Source of the DNA: Davidsoniella eucalypti
Lineage: Eukaryota; Ascomycota; Sordariomycetes; Microascales; Ceratocystidaceae
DNA: 64,000 nucleotides
Reading direction: 5' to 3'
NCBI GenBank assembly: GCA_004009845.1
Contig: RMBW01000114.1
Location: forward strand, 29,215 to 93,214
Shown one piece after another: positions 1 through 12,846 of the stretch; the stretch's first letter is position 1; every line of letters starts with the position of its first letter. Below the pieces are notes generated by a model. The model was not told where the DNA came from. It saw only the letters and a list, made by a program, of their open reading frames with translations, and did no database searches. The position numbers were made by a program, and so were the translations under genes.

Positions 1-2912
1 CCAAGGCGGGCCAGACCGGGTCGGCTCCTATCAACTGCTCCAGCCTGCTGCCCTGTGACGAGAACGATGCCAACGCTGAGCGGTACCCTCGCTTCCTGGT
101 ATTGGCGGCGCAGCTAGACAAGTACGACGAGTGCTTCCCCAAGAACTGGACAGTGCATAGTCCCGTGCGTCTGGACCCGCGCTCGCACCGGCTCCTGTTT
201 GACCTCCAGATCATGAAGAACATGTGCCGTCTGCTGCTCTTCAGAGACCGCGTGCCTCTGCTGCCCATCCAGAAGTTCTTCCACGGCGCCTGGGATTCCA
301 TCAATGACATACCAAACACCAATATTTTCTCGGCTGCCCATGAAGCCTATACGGCGGCTAGCCAGATCATCAGCCTGGCTCATCGCTCGTTCCATGGCGA
401 TTCCAAGAGCGCCACCCCGTCGATGCCAATGTCGCCCATAATCGTCACTGGCGTCTGGCACGCCGCCTTCACGGCTCTGCATGCCCACCACTTCCCGTTT
501 CTGGACACCAGGTCGGCCGTCACATGCCCCGAGTTCGAGATCTTGCTCAACTACGGCTATACATACAACACGCGCATACACGGCAGCACTGGCCAGGCTT
601 TCGCCGTGATGCGTGGGCTTTCCACGAACTGGAACCTCTCCGTGTGCCACCTAAAGGTCTTTCGCTGGGCGGGCGCCTTTTTCCATGGCTGGAAGCAGTG
701 CTTGGTCCGCAAGGTCCTCAGTCTCCGGCCCGAGATCGCGCCGATCCCTGTTGACATCAAGGACTTCAACCCGCTCGAGATCCTCCAGTCTCCCGTCAGC
801 ATGAATGAGCGCCAGATGCTGGAAGAGCGCTGTGCTTACCTGAGCCATAGCAGCTTTGCTGACGGCTACCCTCAGTGGGAGATCCTGCGCCATAGATTCC
901 TTTCCATTGGCCTCCAGCGGAACCGCAGGCAGCAAGAAGCTAACTACTACTTTCTCGCCTGGTTTCCCGAACTGGATAGCATGAAGGGATCCCCCTCCCC
1001 TGGCATCCCAGGCGGCGTCGACACCGACCTTATCAACGGGTGGACCAACATGAATCTCCTGCGCCCCCGACTCAGCACTTCTATTGACGTCATCCGCCAC
1101 TGCTGGCTTGACTCGCCGTTTAGCAGCTTGACCATGGAGCAGACTCACTTCTGCCATCCGGTGATGCTTCCCTATCCCGCCATGCGGATATGGCGCTGGG
1201 ACAAACGCAAGTCCAACGACGAGTGGAGCATTCCGCTGCAGAGAAAATGGCACCAGGCCGTCGAGATCGAGCGTGAGGTCGCCGGTAGGGGCTTTGGCCA
1301 CCCGCAGCCCATCACTGGGAAGCTCGCCAAGTCCCGTGCCACTTGGCTGGCGCCGTCGGCCGAGCTGCTAGCCTGGGAGGCAGTCTTGATCGAGCGCAGA
1401 TCGATCCTCAACGTCAGAAGACCCGTCTTTCCCTCGTGGGACATGCGTGTGCCGCTGGATATCAGCCTGAGCATACATAGTCTCGTGTCGACCAAGTATG
1501 TACAGGCGATGGGATTCTCGAAAGACGAGTTCGAGATGCGCGAATTTTCTCGTGCTATTCCAGGCTTCCCCCGACCCAGGTCTGATCTTCCTAGCTGGGT
1601 AAGTCCGGTCTACTTTCATCTTTAGATTAGCATAATATTGGGCTTGGCTTACTGACTTTTGTTTTTCCTACAGAAACTATTTGTTGTTCTAGGTGACCAT
1701 AGAGTCCCAATCACGCGGGTGATGCCTGTTAGACCGGTAGTGCGCACAGCTGTTCCCAACACACTTACTCGGAGCTACCCTCTTATCCCAGTGAGCCCGG
1801 AGTTGACGATGAATCTGACCGTTGGCTTTGGCATGAACTGGGGCGCTGGAACGGAGATGCAATATGCTCCAACCCCTGGCAACACCATCCCAGCTCCGTT
1901 CAACTCGATCTATGGCGGCTATCACGTCGGTGGCTTCTACATGCCCAACTATAACACGCCAACATACCACTCTCCTTTCTACCAATATCCTCGGCCCCAA
2001 CCGCTATCTCAGGCCCAGCCTTTATCTACTACTGCCAGCCAGCAGCTCCAGAATCAGGCTCAGATCAATCCTAGGGCTTCTTCGTCTATCACTGCTAGTC
2101 AGCAACCTCAGAGTCAGGCCCAGAGCCAGCCTATAGCCGCCTCATCTATTACTACCGGCCAGCAGCTCCAGAATCAGGCTCAGATCAATCCTAGGGCTTC
2201 TTCATCTATCACTGCTAGTCAGCAACCTCAGAATCAGGCCCAGAGCCAGCCTATAGCCGCCCCATCTATTACTACCGGCCAGCAGCTTCAGAATCAGGCT
2301 CAGGTCAAGTCTAGAGCTTCCTCATCTGTCGCTACCGGCCAACATGACCATCGCACTCCCCACCAGCCTAGCGCTAGTGCCGCTTCCTCTGCTACTGCTA
2401 ATCAGCAGGCCCAGAAACAGTCCCAGAGCAAGTTTAGAGCTTCTTCATCTGCCGCTCCTAACCAGCGCGCTCGCCGCACTCCTCATCAGCCTAGCGCTAG
2501 TGCTGCTTCATCTTCTACTGCGAGCCAGCAGTCCCAAAAACAGTCCCAGAGCAAGTTTAGAGTTGCCTCACCTGCCTCTACCAGCCAGCGTGCTCCTCGC
2601 GCTCCTCGCCAGCCTAGCGCTAGTGTCGCTTCAACTGCTACTGCGAGCCAGCCTAGAACTACCAACACACCTCCTACCCCTTCTGCTAACCGCGTCAACA
2701 AGACTGGCACGCAGCGAAGAAGCCTTGCTTCCATGCAGATCCAGACGCTTCTGAATCCGAACTCGCAAAAGTTCTCAGAGGATGTGCTGTACAATACCAA
2801 CGGTGGTTCCATGTCGTATCGCTCGGGAGATCCGGGTCCATCTTCATATTCTTCATCTTCTTCGTCTTCTTCGTCTTCTTATACTCCCTACCAATATCCG
2901 CATATCCTGTGA
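1..2912 (+). CDS. 3' part of a large gene with a repetitive Q/S/A-rich C-terminus (5' end outside window)
   Basis: The reading frame is open from base 3 through 1598. A phase-0 intron (GTAAGT at 1599, CAG ending 1673) joins it to 1674-2912. About 945 residues are visible. The first ~530 look globular, with motifs such as LLLFRDRVPLLPIQKFF and ALHAHHFPFLD; this loosely resembles the middle homology region of fungal Zn2Cys6 transcription factors, but no zinc cluster is visible because the 5' end is missing. The last ~400 residues are low complexity: two tiers of roughly 40-residue repeats rich in Gln, Ser and Ala (2030-2640), a basic stretch with a SQRAPRAPRQPSAS segment, then a run of serines before the stop. 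The repeats are also repeats at DNA level (about 120-bp units). I do not recognise the family, so transcription factor is only a guess. Confidence 0.75.
2030..2640 (+). repeat. In-frame ~120-bp tandem repeats coding for Q/S/A-rich tail
   Basis: Two consecutive ~120-bp units (about 2040-2160 and 2160-2280) are nearly identical, differing by a few substitutions. A second, related tier of ~120-bp units follows from 2345, each carrying CAGCCTAGCGCTAGTG. The length is a multiple of three, so copy-number change keeps the frame. Confidence 0.8.
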
Positions 2913-4200
2913 TGGGCCATTAGTGAGCATCACCTTTTTTTTTCTTCTTTTGCGATGTTTCTAGTAATCGCTGGTCCTGTCTGGGCATGCACAAATGAAG
3001 TTTTTTCTCTGTCGGTCCCCAAACCTCCAAGGCTCATATTATGTCTGGTACATCTCGATGGTCTTTTTTTTTTCTGCTTCCTATGATTCTTTTTATTGTT
3101 CTCTATCTATTTGTTTCATGAATGCTTTTTTCCAGCTCAGTTTTTTTTTTAGCTTGCCTTTTTTCAGGCAAACTTGCTCTTTTTTCCTATGTTTGTATTT
3201 CTCATTTGGCAGTTACATATCTTGTTAGGTATCCTCTGTAGTTTTTTTTGTTTTTTTTCCTAGAAAAATTTATTAATGGTTTATGTATGAGGCATGAGCT
3301 ACAGGCGTTGAGAAGGGAGACGACTGTAATGATTTTAGGGTATAAAATGGGTTCTACATATAATCACCAAAAAAATATAACGATGCTTGTTTTTTTTCTT
3401 TTTTTGTTATCATTAACATAATATGAAATAAAGAAATTCTGATGCCTAAAAATGAGTTATGCACAAGGCGTCTACGCTGTGTAATTAGGCAACTATTAAC
3501 GTAGTAATTGCTGGTTTTGATGTTTCACAAAGTATATCGTGTAAGTCTCCATTCAACCTCAACTCTTCAATGTGTTCTTTTTTGTTATTTGTATTTTTGT
3601 CGCTTTCCCCAGCTCTTGTTTTGATATTTTCTTTTAATGATGTCATTGTAATTCTTCCCCCGAATTTTCTCGGATATAATCCTCTCATCAAAAGTTCCTT
3701 TATCACGACAAAATGCAATGATCACTGAACAACGTTATCAAGCCCTGTGTAACCTCGGTTATTATCACCATCGAAAGCCACATGATTCGTATGAACGTAG
3801 AGGAAAAAGCGGTCTGAGGTGTTTCTTTGAAGTTTTCGCCACTATCATATTTTGTCAAGACTATCCAAGCTCTTCCTTCCGTATGCGAAAAGAAAAGATT
3901 CCAAATTCTCTCACGCCACTCTATAAATACCACTCACTATGCATATAATACACTATAGTATTGCATATTCTGCCTTTTTTGCCTTTTTTTGCCTTTTTTT
4001 TGCCTGCTAGTATTGTATAACCAACCCCCCATTTTTCTACAAAGTATAGTCGAATCATATAAAACGAGGAAGCGCCATCTAGACCAGGCTCCGAAATTAC
4101 AACAATCGCAAACAATACTTGAAAGCATCTACCCGTTTATTTCTCACTAGTCTACATATATATTACTTTTTTTCTAAAGCCTCTGATAGGCTCTCTATAC
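2913..4200. other. Intergenic, T-rich, no gene seen
   Basis: Many T homopolymers on the + strand (2930-3270, 3395-3410, 3975-4000) and low GC. Short frames in both strands have no recognisable content. The first ~150 bp is the likely 3' UTR of the preceding gene. Confidence 0.6.
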
Positions 4201-4204
4201 GAAA

Positions 4205-4615
4205 TTCAACGGGAAGCTGCGTTTTTTTTTTCTCAGAAGTCTTACTTTTTTTCCCCTCATATGCACACTAATCATGAAAATGGTTATTTTGTACGGGAAG
4301 CTGCGTTTTTTTTCTCAGAAGTCTTACTTTTTTCCCCTCGTATGCGCACTAATTATGAAAATGGTTATTTTGTACGGGAAGCTGCGTTTTTTTCCTCAGA
4401 AGTCTTACTTTTTTTCCCCTCGTATGCGCACTAATTATCAAAATGTTTATTTTGTACGGGAAGCTGCTTTTTTTTTCTCAAAAGTCTTACTTTCTCCCTC
4501 GTATGCGCACTAATTATGAAAATGTTTATTTTGTACGGGAAGCTGCTTTTTTTTTCTCAAAAGTCTTACTTTTTCCCTCATATGCGCACTAATTATGAAA
4601 ATGTTTATTTTGTAA
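4205..4615 (+). repeat. Minisatellite, about five ~80-bp units
   Basis: Units begin with ACGGGAAGCTGCGTTTTTT and continue through CTCA(G/A)AAGTCTTAC, a T run, CCCTCRTATGCGCACTAAT and ATGAAAATGTTTATTTTGT. Copies start near 4209, 4294, 4374, 4456 and 4537. They differ mainly in T-run length and a few transitions. Confidence 0.85.
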
Positions 4616-5881
4616 ATCGTTACGTACCGTTATGGTACTACGCTATCTATTTTCTTCTCACTTTTCTACTTATCTTTATGACAAAAAAAAAAAAAAAAAC
4701 GGCGAAGTGCAGAATTATATCCCTTTTTAATTTATTTCAAAGCAAGCAACCGTATCACAAAACATATAACGAAAAGCCATGGTCCTTTTGTCAGAAGTAT
4801 GTACATATTCAAAATGGCGATCAAGTATAGCATATGCCATCTTATGTATCTCTCTTTCTAATTTAATGCTTCTTTTTTTTTTTTGCCTTATCATATTACC
4901 CTCAAGTCAAGCCACTTCTTATCTCGGGCGAAAATTAAAAGTCCAAAATGGATAGTTGAACCGGCTAGGAAATACATGTATCTACGCACATGATAAGCAC
5001 TCATGCATGTCTCTCAGTTCATACCACATAACTGCAAGTTACCGTATATTATTGGAGCATTTGGCTACTTTGTACTCAAAAGAATCCTCTTTTCTCTCCT
5101 ACCCCATTGATCCTTCATATAAAATTTCGAAACTTGTCATATCTTTTGTTGAGCTGCTGTTTCTATCAGGTTCTTTGTGGCGCTTGGGCTGTATAGATAT
5201 TTATATTGGAAACTGCACGATAATGAATAGGGAAGGTGGAGATGGGAATTTGCATGTCGTGGCACACAGCCTACACCGCATATAAGCTTCTGAGTTTTTG
5301 GCGTTGATTGCTCAGGTTTCATTTATATGTCTATCGGAATGTTTTGTAGACATGCCAGCATTATATCCCATAGACCAGGATTTATGTACAAGACAATATG
5401 CCAAATTTAGTTATACAATAGATACTAGCCTGTAAGATTGAACAACGAAGTCACGAACGTGCATGAGAGATGGTGTTAAATTATAAAGATATTACAGGAA
5501 CGGTTATATGTATTGAGGCACACTAAGACTTTCATAACATGGAATGAAGGATAGCAAGAGTGAAAAAAAATGAATGACACAATAGTACTAATTATAGACT
5601 AGAGCATATGTTGACATGAGGACGGATGATCTGAGGGTATATAGGAAAAATAGGCAAAAAGGAGTACCTCATAGTAGCGAGTAAATAAAACAAGTAGGAT
5701 AGAGCAATAAAATAGAATGAAGTGATCGCCAACATGAAGAAAAATCAAAAAGAAACGCTAGCAACAAGAGAAACAGTGGCAGGAAATCAAGGTTGTAACA
5801 AATGTTCCAAAAAGCATAGTAGGGGGGTGGTGGACGCAAAATAGACGCAGCAGCTTTGCAGATAAAACATTACAGGGAGAC
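4616..5881. other. Intergenic, AT-rich, no gene seen
   Basis: AT-rich DNA with an A18 run at ~4682 and a T run at ~4872. Frames here are short and use non-ATG starts. The part near 5881 is the 3' flank of the minus-strand RING gene. Confidence 0.55.
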
Positions 5882-8809
5882 TTAATCGGAACGACTGGAG
5901 CGTCCTGTAGCCAAGTCATGGTTGCTTGACCCAACAACACCGTCAAACTCATACTCGCTTGGAGAACCCTGTGCTTCGTCGTCGAACTGGGCATTAGGGG
6001 CGGTTCGCAATGCTTGTGCCTCCAAGTCTATATGCAGCTGTGGTCTATTACTGCCAGTCGCACGCTCTGAGAGCGATCTGATAGATGCTGTGACAGAGTG
6101 AGGAATACGGAAGGCTGATGCCTCGAGTTGGTCCGTCTCGTCGAGTGTTCGACGCGGGGCAGATGAGCCTTCAAGATCTAATGAACTCGATGCTGCAGCA
6201 GATATAGACGATGCTGAAGAAGATGATGAAATTGTGGGGGATATATCGGAGTCAACTTGTTCTAGAAACTTGACTACATCGCCCTTGCAAATAGGGCAAG
6301 TGCGGCGTCTACTGGTGAGCCATGGAGTACTATATTGACGGTTAGCATTTGCTTGTTCTTAGTATAGAGAGTTACGTGATGGTTGCGTTGGCACTTGTGA
6401 AACTTACATGCACTCTTCATGGAATTCGTGGCCGCAAGGAAGACTCATCACTTGGCTAACACCATCGATATACTCTTCTAGGCACACCACACATTCCGAC
6501 TGGCGGCCCATGTACTTTTGCCACTGGCTAGGCCGCTTGTCCTTTTGGCTCTTGCGCTTATGGGCGTTTTTAACAGCCTTAGCATGGCTAGACAGAGTCT
6601 GAAGAGCAGCTGCTATAGTGAAGTAGCCCCCGGAATTTGCACTGCTGCTGGCAACACCAGCACCAGAACCTGATGTAGAAGCTGCATTAAAGTCACTTTC
6701 GCGGGCATTGTGGCCACCATAAAGCTGGCTATAGTCTTCGTCGTCGTCGTCGTCATAATGTCGGTCTGCGAGACTGCCTGTGCCAGGTGGCTGCAACAGT
6801 GGCGTCGTCGGAGATGAGCTACTAGGTGATGGTAGACGAGGCGAAGGTAGCGGTGAAGGCGAATGGGGTACACGACGGTATGTGCGCACGGGAAGACGTT
6901 TCACAAGGCTCTTGGGCGCGCGCCACCGGTGGTCTTGAATGCGGCCCCGTATCATGACAAAGCTGTATACAACCGTCAGGGTAATAATGGGACTAACGAA
7001 AACAATCAAGACAGTATCGAGGAAGGATCCCGTAGATCCCGTGGGTGTGATAGTGATCCAGAGACCTTCGCGGGCCCCATCATCAGTTTCAGCAGCTGTT
7101 ACAGCAGTAGCGGCAGGGGCGGCAGTAGGCTTCTTGGGATCTTTTGTGCTCGTTTTCTTCTTCTTATCTTCCTTGAGCGGACCGACAAGGTCAGGGTCCC
7201 TCCAGTCCTGGACACCGATTATGAAATCATCAATCTGTTGAGGGGTCACGGGGCCATGCTTCGAAGCCTCCTTCTTGATCTTTTCCGAGAGCATACGGTC
7301 CTTGCGATCATCCCACTCTTCGACAAGAACGAAGTCTAACTTGCCAGGCTGGCCGTCTGAAGCGAAGGTGTTTTTACTGTTGGCATCTTCAAGAGACTCA
7401 GACTTCCAGCGAAAAACGCGCCACACCCAGTTACCACCATCTGACTCTTCATTATTGGCGCCATCATTCTTAGTGTCTGTTTTGGGAACTATAGAGCGAG
7501 CGCGCGATGGCTCACGGATAGCGGCAGAAGGTGGCGTCTTTTGCTTACTCTCTTGCTTAGCAGAATTTGTCTTCTTGCCCTTGCCAGTGGCTTTATCAGA
7601 ATGTTGAACTTTAATAGAGGGTTGGCCATTTTCGTTGACACTATCTTCGATAAAACTACCAGGTTGACTCAAGGCAGACAGCAACTGGCCGGTCGTACGA
7701 GAGACGAAAATCGAAGGAATAGTAACGTTGGAAGTATCACCTCGCGCGTACATTTGGATTAATGGGCCGCCCTTGTGGTTATCGCCCACAATGAGGGCAG
7801 CAGCGCCTCTGCGCTGAGCCCATTTTACCTTTTCGAGAAAACCACAACCGCCACGACTGAGCAACACAATTTTTCCAGCAATTTCGGCTGTCTCTTGCAT
7901 AGATTGAATGTCGGCGTGGTTGAAGCTACCGGAATCAGTAGCCTCTTTTTGGGCCTTGGTCATGCTAGCAATGGCTTCCTGGTGTAGATAGTCGTCGGTA
8001 CCATCGTCAGATGCCACAGGCGTGGAATGGGACGCTTTCCAGTCTAAAGTCATAGCATTGGAAGCCCCGTTCGCGCCACTCTTACTACTACTATGGTGCG
8101 AGGCTTTATCAGCACCCTGGGCATATGCATCTTTGGCGGAGGTACTACGCTTAGTCATGGGCGAGTCGGCAGCATGGTGAGCCTTGTTCGATTTGCTTTG
8201 AAGGCGGGCGGACGTAGTCGCGGTGTTTGTAGTCATCTTAACCCCCCAGTTAGGGATATCGCTACAGCCAAGTTCGCCGTCACCCTCACCTTCAGATAGA
8301 TGGTCATCATTAAAGGTGCCGCCGACCCAGAGCTGGCCGCTAAGGCCCACAGGCTCGAGGTATGGGCCAAACGCAGCGGGTCTGGCAGAAAAGGCAGTAT
8401 TATTATCGTCCATTAAGGTGACCAAGGCCAGCGGCGGAAACAAAGCAAAGCGTCGTGAAATGTCGCTCAGCGACCAGCCTGTGCGAGACGGGAGGACACC
8501 GGGTAAGGTTACCTGTGTACCGAATTCATTGTGTGGCTTTTTTTGCTGCTGCTTCTGCTTCTGCTTCTGCTGCTGATTCTGCTGCTGCTGCTGCTTTTGT
8601 TGGCGCTGATATGATGCGCCTTGGGCGGCAGCCGGAGGAACAGCTGCTCCGTGGGGAGGGACAGCTGCGGCTGCAGCTACAGCAGCAAGAGGTCTAGGGT
8701 TACGGGCGTTCTTCGACGAATCGGCGGAAACGTAAGCGAATGATCTGACGAGGAGGAAAAGCGTGGCGGTAAATAGGAATATGAGTGTTACGATTCTTGG
8801 CGGACGCAT
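5882..8809 (-). CDS. PA-TM-RING E3 ubiquitin-protein ligase
   Basis: Two exons (8809-6408 and 6329-5882, 78-bp intron) give 949 aa. The first ATG (8809) begins a signal-anchor, MRPPRIVTLIFLFTATLFLL. A protease-associated (PA) luminal domain follows (about residues 75-330, with GKIVLLSRGGCGFLEKVKWA and AALIVGDN), with a long Ser/Thr-rich insert. Next come a Lys-rich linker, one transmembrane helix (FLDTVLIVFVSPIITLTVVY, about residue 610) and a cytosolic RING-H2 finger: CVVCLEEY, CGHEFHEEC and, across the intron, RRRTCPICKGD. The intron lies inside the RING (phase 2). The architecture is that of the RMR/RNF13/GRAIL family, endosomal or vacuolar membrane ligases acting in protein sorting and degradation. 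A polyQ tract near residue 70 comes from CTG/CAG repeats at 8540-8610. The C-terminal ~120 residues are Ser-rich and acidic. Confidence 0.93.
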
Positions 8810-9367
8810 TGTTGAAATGATTTTTTGTGAGGTGATGGATGATAGAATAGAAATAAAAAAAGCAACGAAAACCACGACCAGCGGTTGGAGAAAAACACAA
8901 ATGGCTCTTTGGTGTCACGGCCCAGGAGCAAGGGCGAGGAAAACGGAAGACGAAGACAATATCTGGATGTGGTCTCGATGTAAAATTCTCTTCTTTTCTT
9001 TTCTTCCCGCAACAAAAAAAAAGGGTTTTAAGAAAAATTGAGTTGAGGCGAAATGGACTGATACAAAAGAAAATCAGTCGAAGCGATTTTGGACGGCTTT
9101 ACAATTCAGAACTGCTAGATGGCAGCTTGGATCTTGGGACTGAAACGCAAACGGGCGTAAGAGCCCAGTGCAAACTTGACCGGGTATAACCTAGGTCTAA
9201 CCAAATCGCCGAATACTGATGGATGACGTTTGAAGAGTATATTTCTGCGACTCTGGGCACTGTATAGAGCAACTCAAGAGGCTGAGCACAAACGGGCACT
9301 GCGATGGGATGGTATCAAAATAACCTACGCACGGGACTAGACGGGGCTAAAGGCTTCGAGAGTTCGG

Positions 9368-9447
9368 TGTAGGGTTCGTTCAGGGTTCGCTCAGGGTTCG
9401 TGCTCTGTAGGAAACGGCAAGCTAGTGCTAGTGCTAGTGCTAGTAGC
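9368..9447 (+). repeat. Short simple repeats: GGGTTCG-type and (GCTAGT)n
   Basis: Three imperfect CAGGGTTCG units near 9370-9400, then four GCTAGT hexamers at about 9420-9446. Confidence 0.7.
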
Positions 9448-11072
9448 GCCACGAAGAAAAGATGTCGTTGAAGATGAAAATCGAGTGCCGAGTTGAAGTT
9501 TAGTTTCTGCTGCTGAAATTATTCTTGTTTTTGTTGAAGAAAAAAAGACAGTAGCTTAATCAATAAATGTCACCAAGTGCCAACAAAGCATAAGTCAAAT
9601 CTCAATCAGATCATCGAAATACTTGATATACCGTGCCATTAAAAGAAGAGGCGGGCGGAGCTGGGCTAGGCCACACTACGAGACAGACAAGAAAGTTCCT
9701 GCGATATTCTCTAATATCGGGGGGGAGAAACCCAACGCCCAAAAAAGAACACCGATAAGGTAGCCACTAAAATCGTTGTCGCAGAAGTGAGCACAAAACA
9801 AAGCCGTCAGTTTGAATCTCCTGATCTTCCTCTATGCCGTTAGGATGCCAGAGGAAAAAGAAAACAATAGCTAAAAAGAGCACAAGAGGACAGTAAAATA
9901 GACAATCAAGAATATCGTAAAAATTATCGCTCATATAAGGCTCGGAAATAGAACATTTCCATGAAGCCCGGATGAAAAAAAAAATTAGAAAGGTTGCCGA
10001 TGGATAGATTGATTTATCGTGGCAAGGGAGGCATGTTGTTAGTAAATAAAAGATTGCATCGTGAGATTTTCTTAGGTGCTTTATTTTCTTAGGTGCTTTG
10101 TTTCTTTTTCTTTTTGGTCAAGTGAGGGGAAGACCATCATCTCACATGAGCAAAGCAGTAGTTACTCGATATACTTAATGGTATCGACTATCTACAACTA
10201 GTGAGTACTATTTCCTCAGATTCTAACAACAACAAAGTCCTCACGAGACCACAATACTAGGTAAGGAACCCCCCTAGTGATTGTCGTTCATGTTTCTGGT
10301 TCCTTCCTCCTTCTTTTCCTTCCCCTCTCCGCCATGATGCAGCTTACTTACTTCTTCTCCCTGTTGTAACATTGGCCAGTACCAGCCGGACTTCACCAGA
10401 TGCTAACATTGACGTCGTATTTCTATCGGCTAGATTCAAGCCTAACTACAATACATATTACAATGTCATAGCCTGCAAAGCACATGCATGCTCCATATTC
10501 AGATAAATGTTTACGATACAATACTACATACTGCTTGTGCATTAGAGGCAGGGGACCAAAGACACGCAAACAAGCCCCTGCTTCTTTTCTTGGTTCTAGC
10601 TTCAGTTTAAACAGCGATTGCTCGTCCAACATTACAAAGTGGTCCGTCCCCCCCCCCTTCTCTAAGTGAAGCAACAAAGCTTGTCTTTCAATCCAAATAG
10701 CCCATCAAGGTCAATACTATTATAGACACGATACGAGCACTACAATCACGACCAAGAAAAAAAAAGCACCATATATGTAAATGGAAGCAATTTCCTTACG
10801 GTTATTACCCAACCATGCACTGTATTGTGCACTTGAACTTGCTGATAATGTGGGCTGACTTTTTTTCTTGGATTCTATGTATATATACATGTGTTAAAAC
10901 GCGCCCCACTATCGCGTCTACAATACCAACCACTTTTGCCTATACTATTGCCGCCCGACAATATTCAATGTGACGTTTTAGTCAGGGGTCTAGCTTTTAT
11001 GCCCTTTCAAAGAAACCCTTATAGCAAGTAATAACCCTAATATTGGCTTTTGTTTTGTTTTGTTTTGTTATT

Positions 11073-11132
11073 ATTATCGAGCACGACGTGATTCACGTAA
11101 AGTAAAATGATAAATAAATATTATCGAGCACG
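11073..11132 (+). mobile_element. Extremely 5'-truncated LINE tail (34 bp) with 13-bp target-site duplication
   Basis: ATTATCGAGCACG occurs at 11073-11085 and again at 11120-11132. The 34 bp between them (11086-11119) end GTAAAATGATAAATAAAT, which matches the tail of the retroelement fragment ending near 32216. The best reading is a LINE insertion in which only the last 34 bp were reverse-transcribed. Confidence 0.75.
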
Positions 11133-11479
11133 GGGGAGTCGGGCCAAGAAAATAATATGTATGTAAAGAGTACAATACAATACATCATGTAGATACATCG
11201 ACCTTAAAGATGAAAAAATCCCCTTCATCGTGGGTTTTTAAGAGCGACCAGCACGTATCACCAATGTCGCTGTCCATTTTCTCGCATGTATTGATTTATC
11301 TCATGATGCACCGTTTGTGAGGTTTTGAGCCCATTTTGTGAGACGACCAACCCCAATGGTCTCATAAGGGTTAGGGTCATATGTCTACAAGTTTGTCTCC
11401 TTGATGAATTTGCGAAATCAATGACTCATTTTCTTTACATTTTTCGCGATCGCTGGTCTTCTCTCCGCTGCTCAGAGAT

Positions 11480-11848
11480 TCACACTTGCACTCGGAGGGC
11501 AACGCTTTGAAGGTTCCAGTTGCCCGACATTTCCGACTCTTCTATCTCTTGATAGTTGTCTCCTTGAGTACTTTCCTCGCACCTTGAGCGCTCTGGTCTT
11601 TTTCTTTGTGTCTGCCAACCTGCTACGTGGACAGTGAAGAAACAAGTTTAGCCGGGCTAGCGCTGCTTGTCTTCTCCACTGCTTCCCCCATGCCGAAATT
11701 AAATTATTGTTTTCTGTTTTGCTTTTTTTTGTTCGGACCTCCATTATGGGGTAATTTTTGAGGACCATTAGGGTTTATTGATGTCTAACGACCCACTAGG
11801 GTCGGATCCACGTGATCCACATAAAGACTCAAAATGCTAAATAAAAAA
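11480..11848 (+). mobile_element. LINE 3'-end fragment
   Basis: 11635-11848 is related to 31995-32216; shared blocks include GCTGCTTGTCTTCTCCACTG, TTCTGTTTTGCTTTTTTT and GATGTCTAACGA/GACGTCTAACGA. The segment at 11485-11530 (CGGAGGGCAACGCTTTGAAG) resembles CGGAGGGCGGCCTTTTTGAAG at 56382. It ends in an A/T-rich CTAAATAAAAAAAT tail. No coding capacity survives. Confidence 0.6.
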
Positions 11849-11852
11849 ATAC

Positions 11853-11905
11853 TTTTTTTTATATTTTTAATTCATTGATCTTATGGAGCTATAAGCTATG
11901 AAGAT
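11853..11905 (-). mobile_element. Micro-retroelement copy 1
   Basis: Core ATCTTATGGAGCTATAAGCT and GAAGAT on the + strand, preceded by a T run, i.e. the element points to the minus strand. It sits directly on the tail of a LINE fragment. Flanks (AAATAAAAAAATAC and AAATAAATAC) are only imperfect duplicates. It lacks one AG compared with the other copies. Confidence 0.65.
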
Positions 11906-12704
11906 GTTATAAATAAATACTAAATAAAGACGTATGCCACTTGTCGAAATTTGTACCTTTGTAGTGATTCCAGTTTTATGCTTAAGCAGACATGATATGA
12001 AATGCCCTGAATAAGGCTTGCGCAAGTACACTCATGAATTTACTGAATGATGATTCCATCTTGGCTACACTAGCCTGTATCACGTCCACTCTGCCACTGC
12101 TGTAGCCAACAAAACAATCTGATATACAGGCACATGCTTTCACAGTGTAAATAAACATTAATTGTGCTCGAAATTATAGAGACAAATAGCCTGAGTATCT
12201 AGCATATCCTAGCCCATCCCATTGTTGCGCCCTCGTTATCAAACTGAGTAGATATTTGACGATGGGCATGGTGTTGTCTTGTTCACCGGCATGAGGCTAT
12301 CAGGTGTTGGCAAGGGAAGGATGGGTTCGGGAGTGATGAGTTGTCTAATCCTGGGAAAAAACTTGGCTATATCAGTGCATGGAGGAGTTTGTGCTCTGAG
12401 CCTGAGATGTGAGATGACAAAGGCGATAGAACAAACTGGAATCTTACATGTCCGTGGTGAAATTTGGAGGCTATGTGTGTATTTGCCGTTACATTGAGAA
12501 AGACAGTTGGATGGAATACAACTGAACGTTGATTTGATTAGAGCGGTGGTATCAGACACATAACACGGAAACAATAAGGAATCGTTTTGGCTGCGCTACA
12601 TAGTTCAGAAGAAGGAAAGAAGGCGGATGACAACTGACAGGTTACTCTCTAAGCCTTACGAAGCAAAGGTTTGTCTGTGCCAAAGTGCTGTCTTAGACAT
12701 GATA

Positions 12705-12846
12705 TGTTTAAAACGATGGCACTGGGAGGGTCTGTGGCAGTGAATGTATTAAGACGATGGTACTGGGAGGGGTCTGTGGTAGTGAATATTCATATCAAGA
12801 CTATGGCACTGGGAGGTAGTGAATGTTCATATCAAGACGATGGCAC
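12705..12846 (+). repeat. Four imperfect ~40-bp tandem units
   Basis: Each unit contains ACGATGG(C/T)ACTGGGAGG followed by a GTAGTGAATGTTCATATCAAG-type stretch; the third and fourth are shortened. Confidence 0.7.

Noticed and set aside
4205..4615. Plus-strand frames of 79 and 104 codons
   Set aside because: They are translations of the T-rich minisatellite itself.
4956..5285. 109-codon frame
   Set aside because: Begins at TTG rather than ATG and has no coding character.
6863..8697. Several 70-160-codon plus-strand frames
   Set aside because: All lie antisense within the PA-TM-RING coding region.
11137..11153. GAGTCGGGCCAA shared with 36274
   Set aside because: Match is short and could be chance; not enough to define a repeat.
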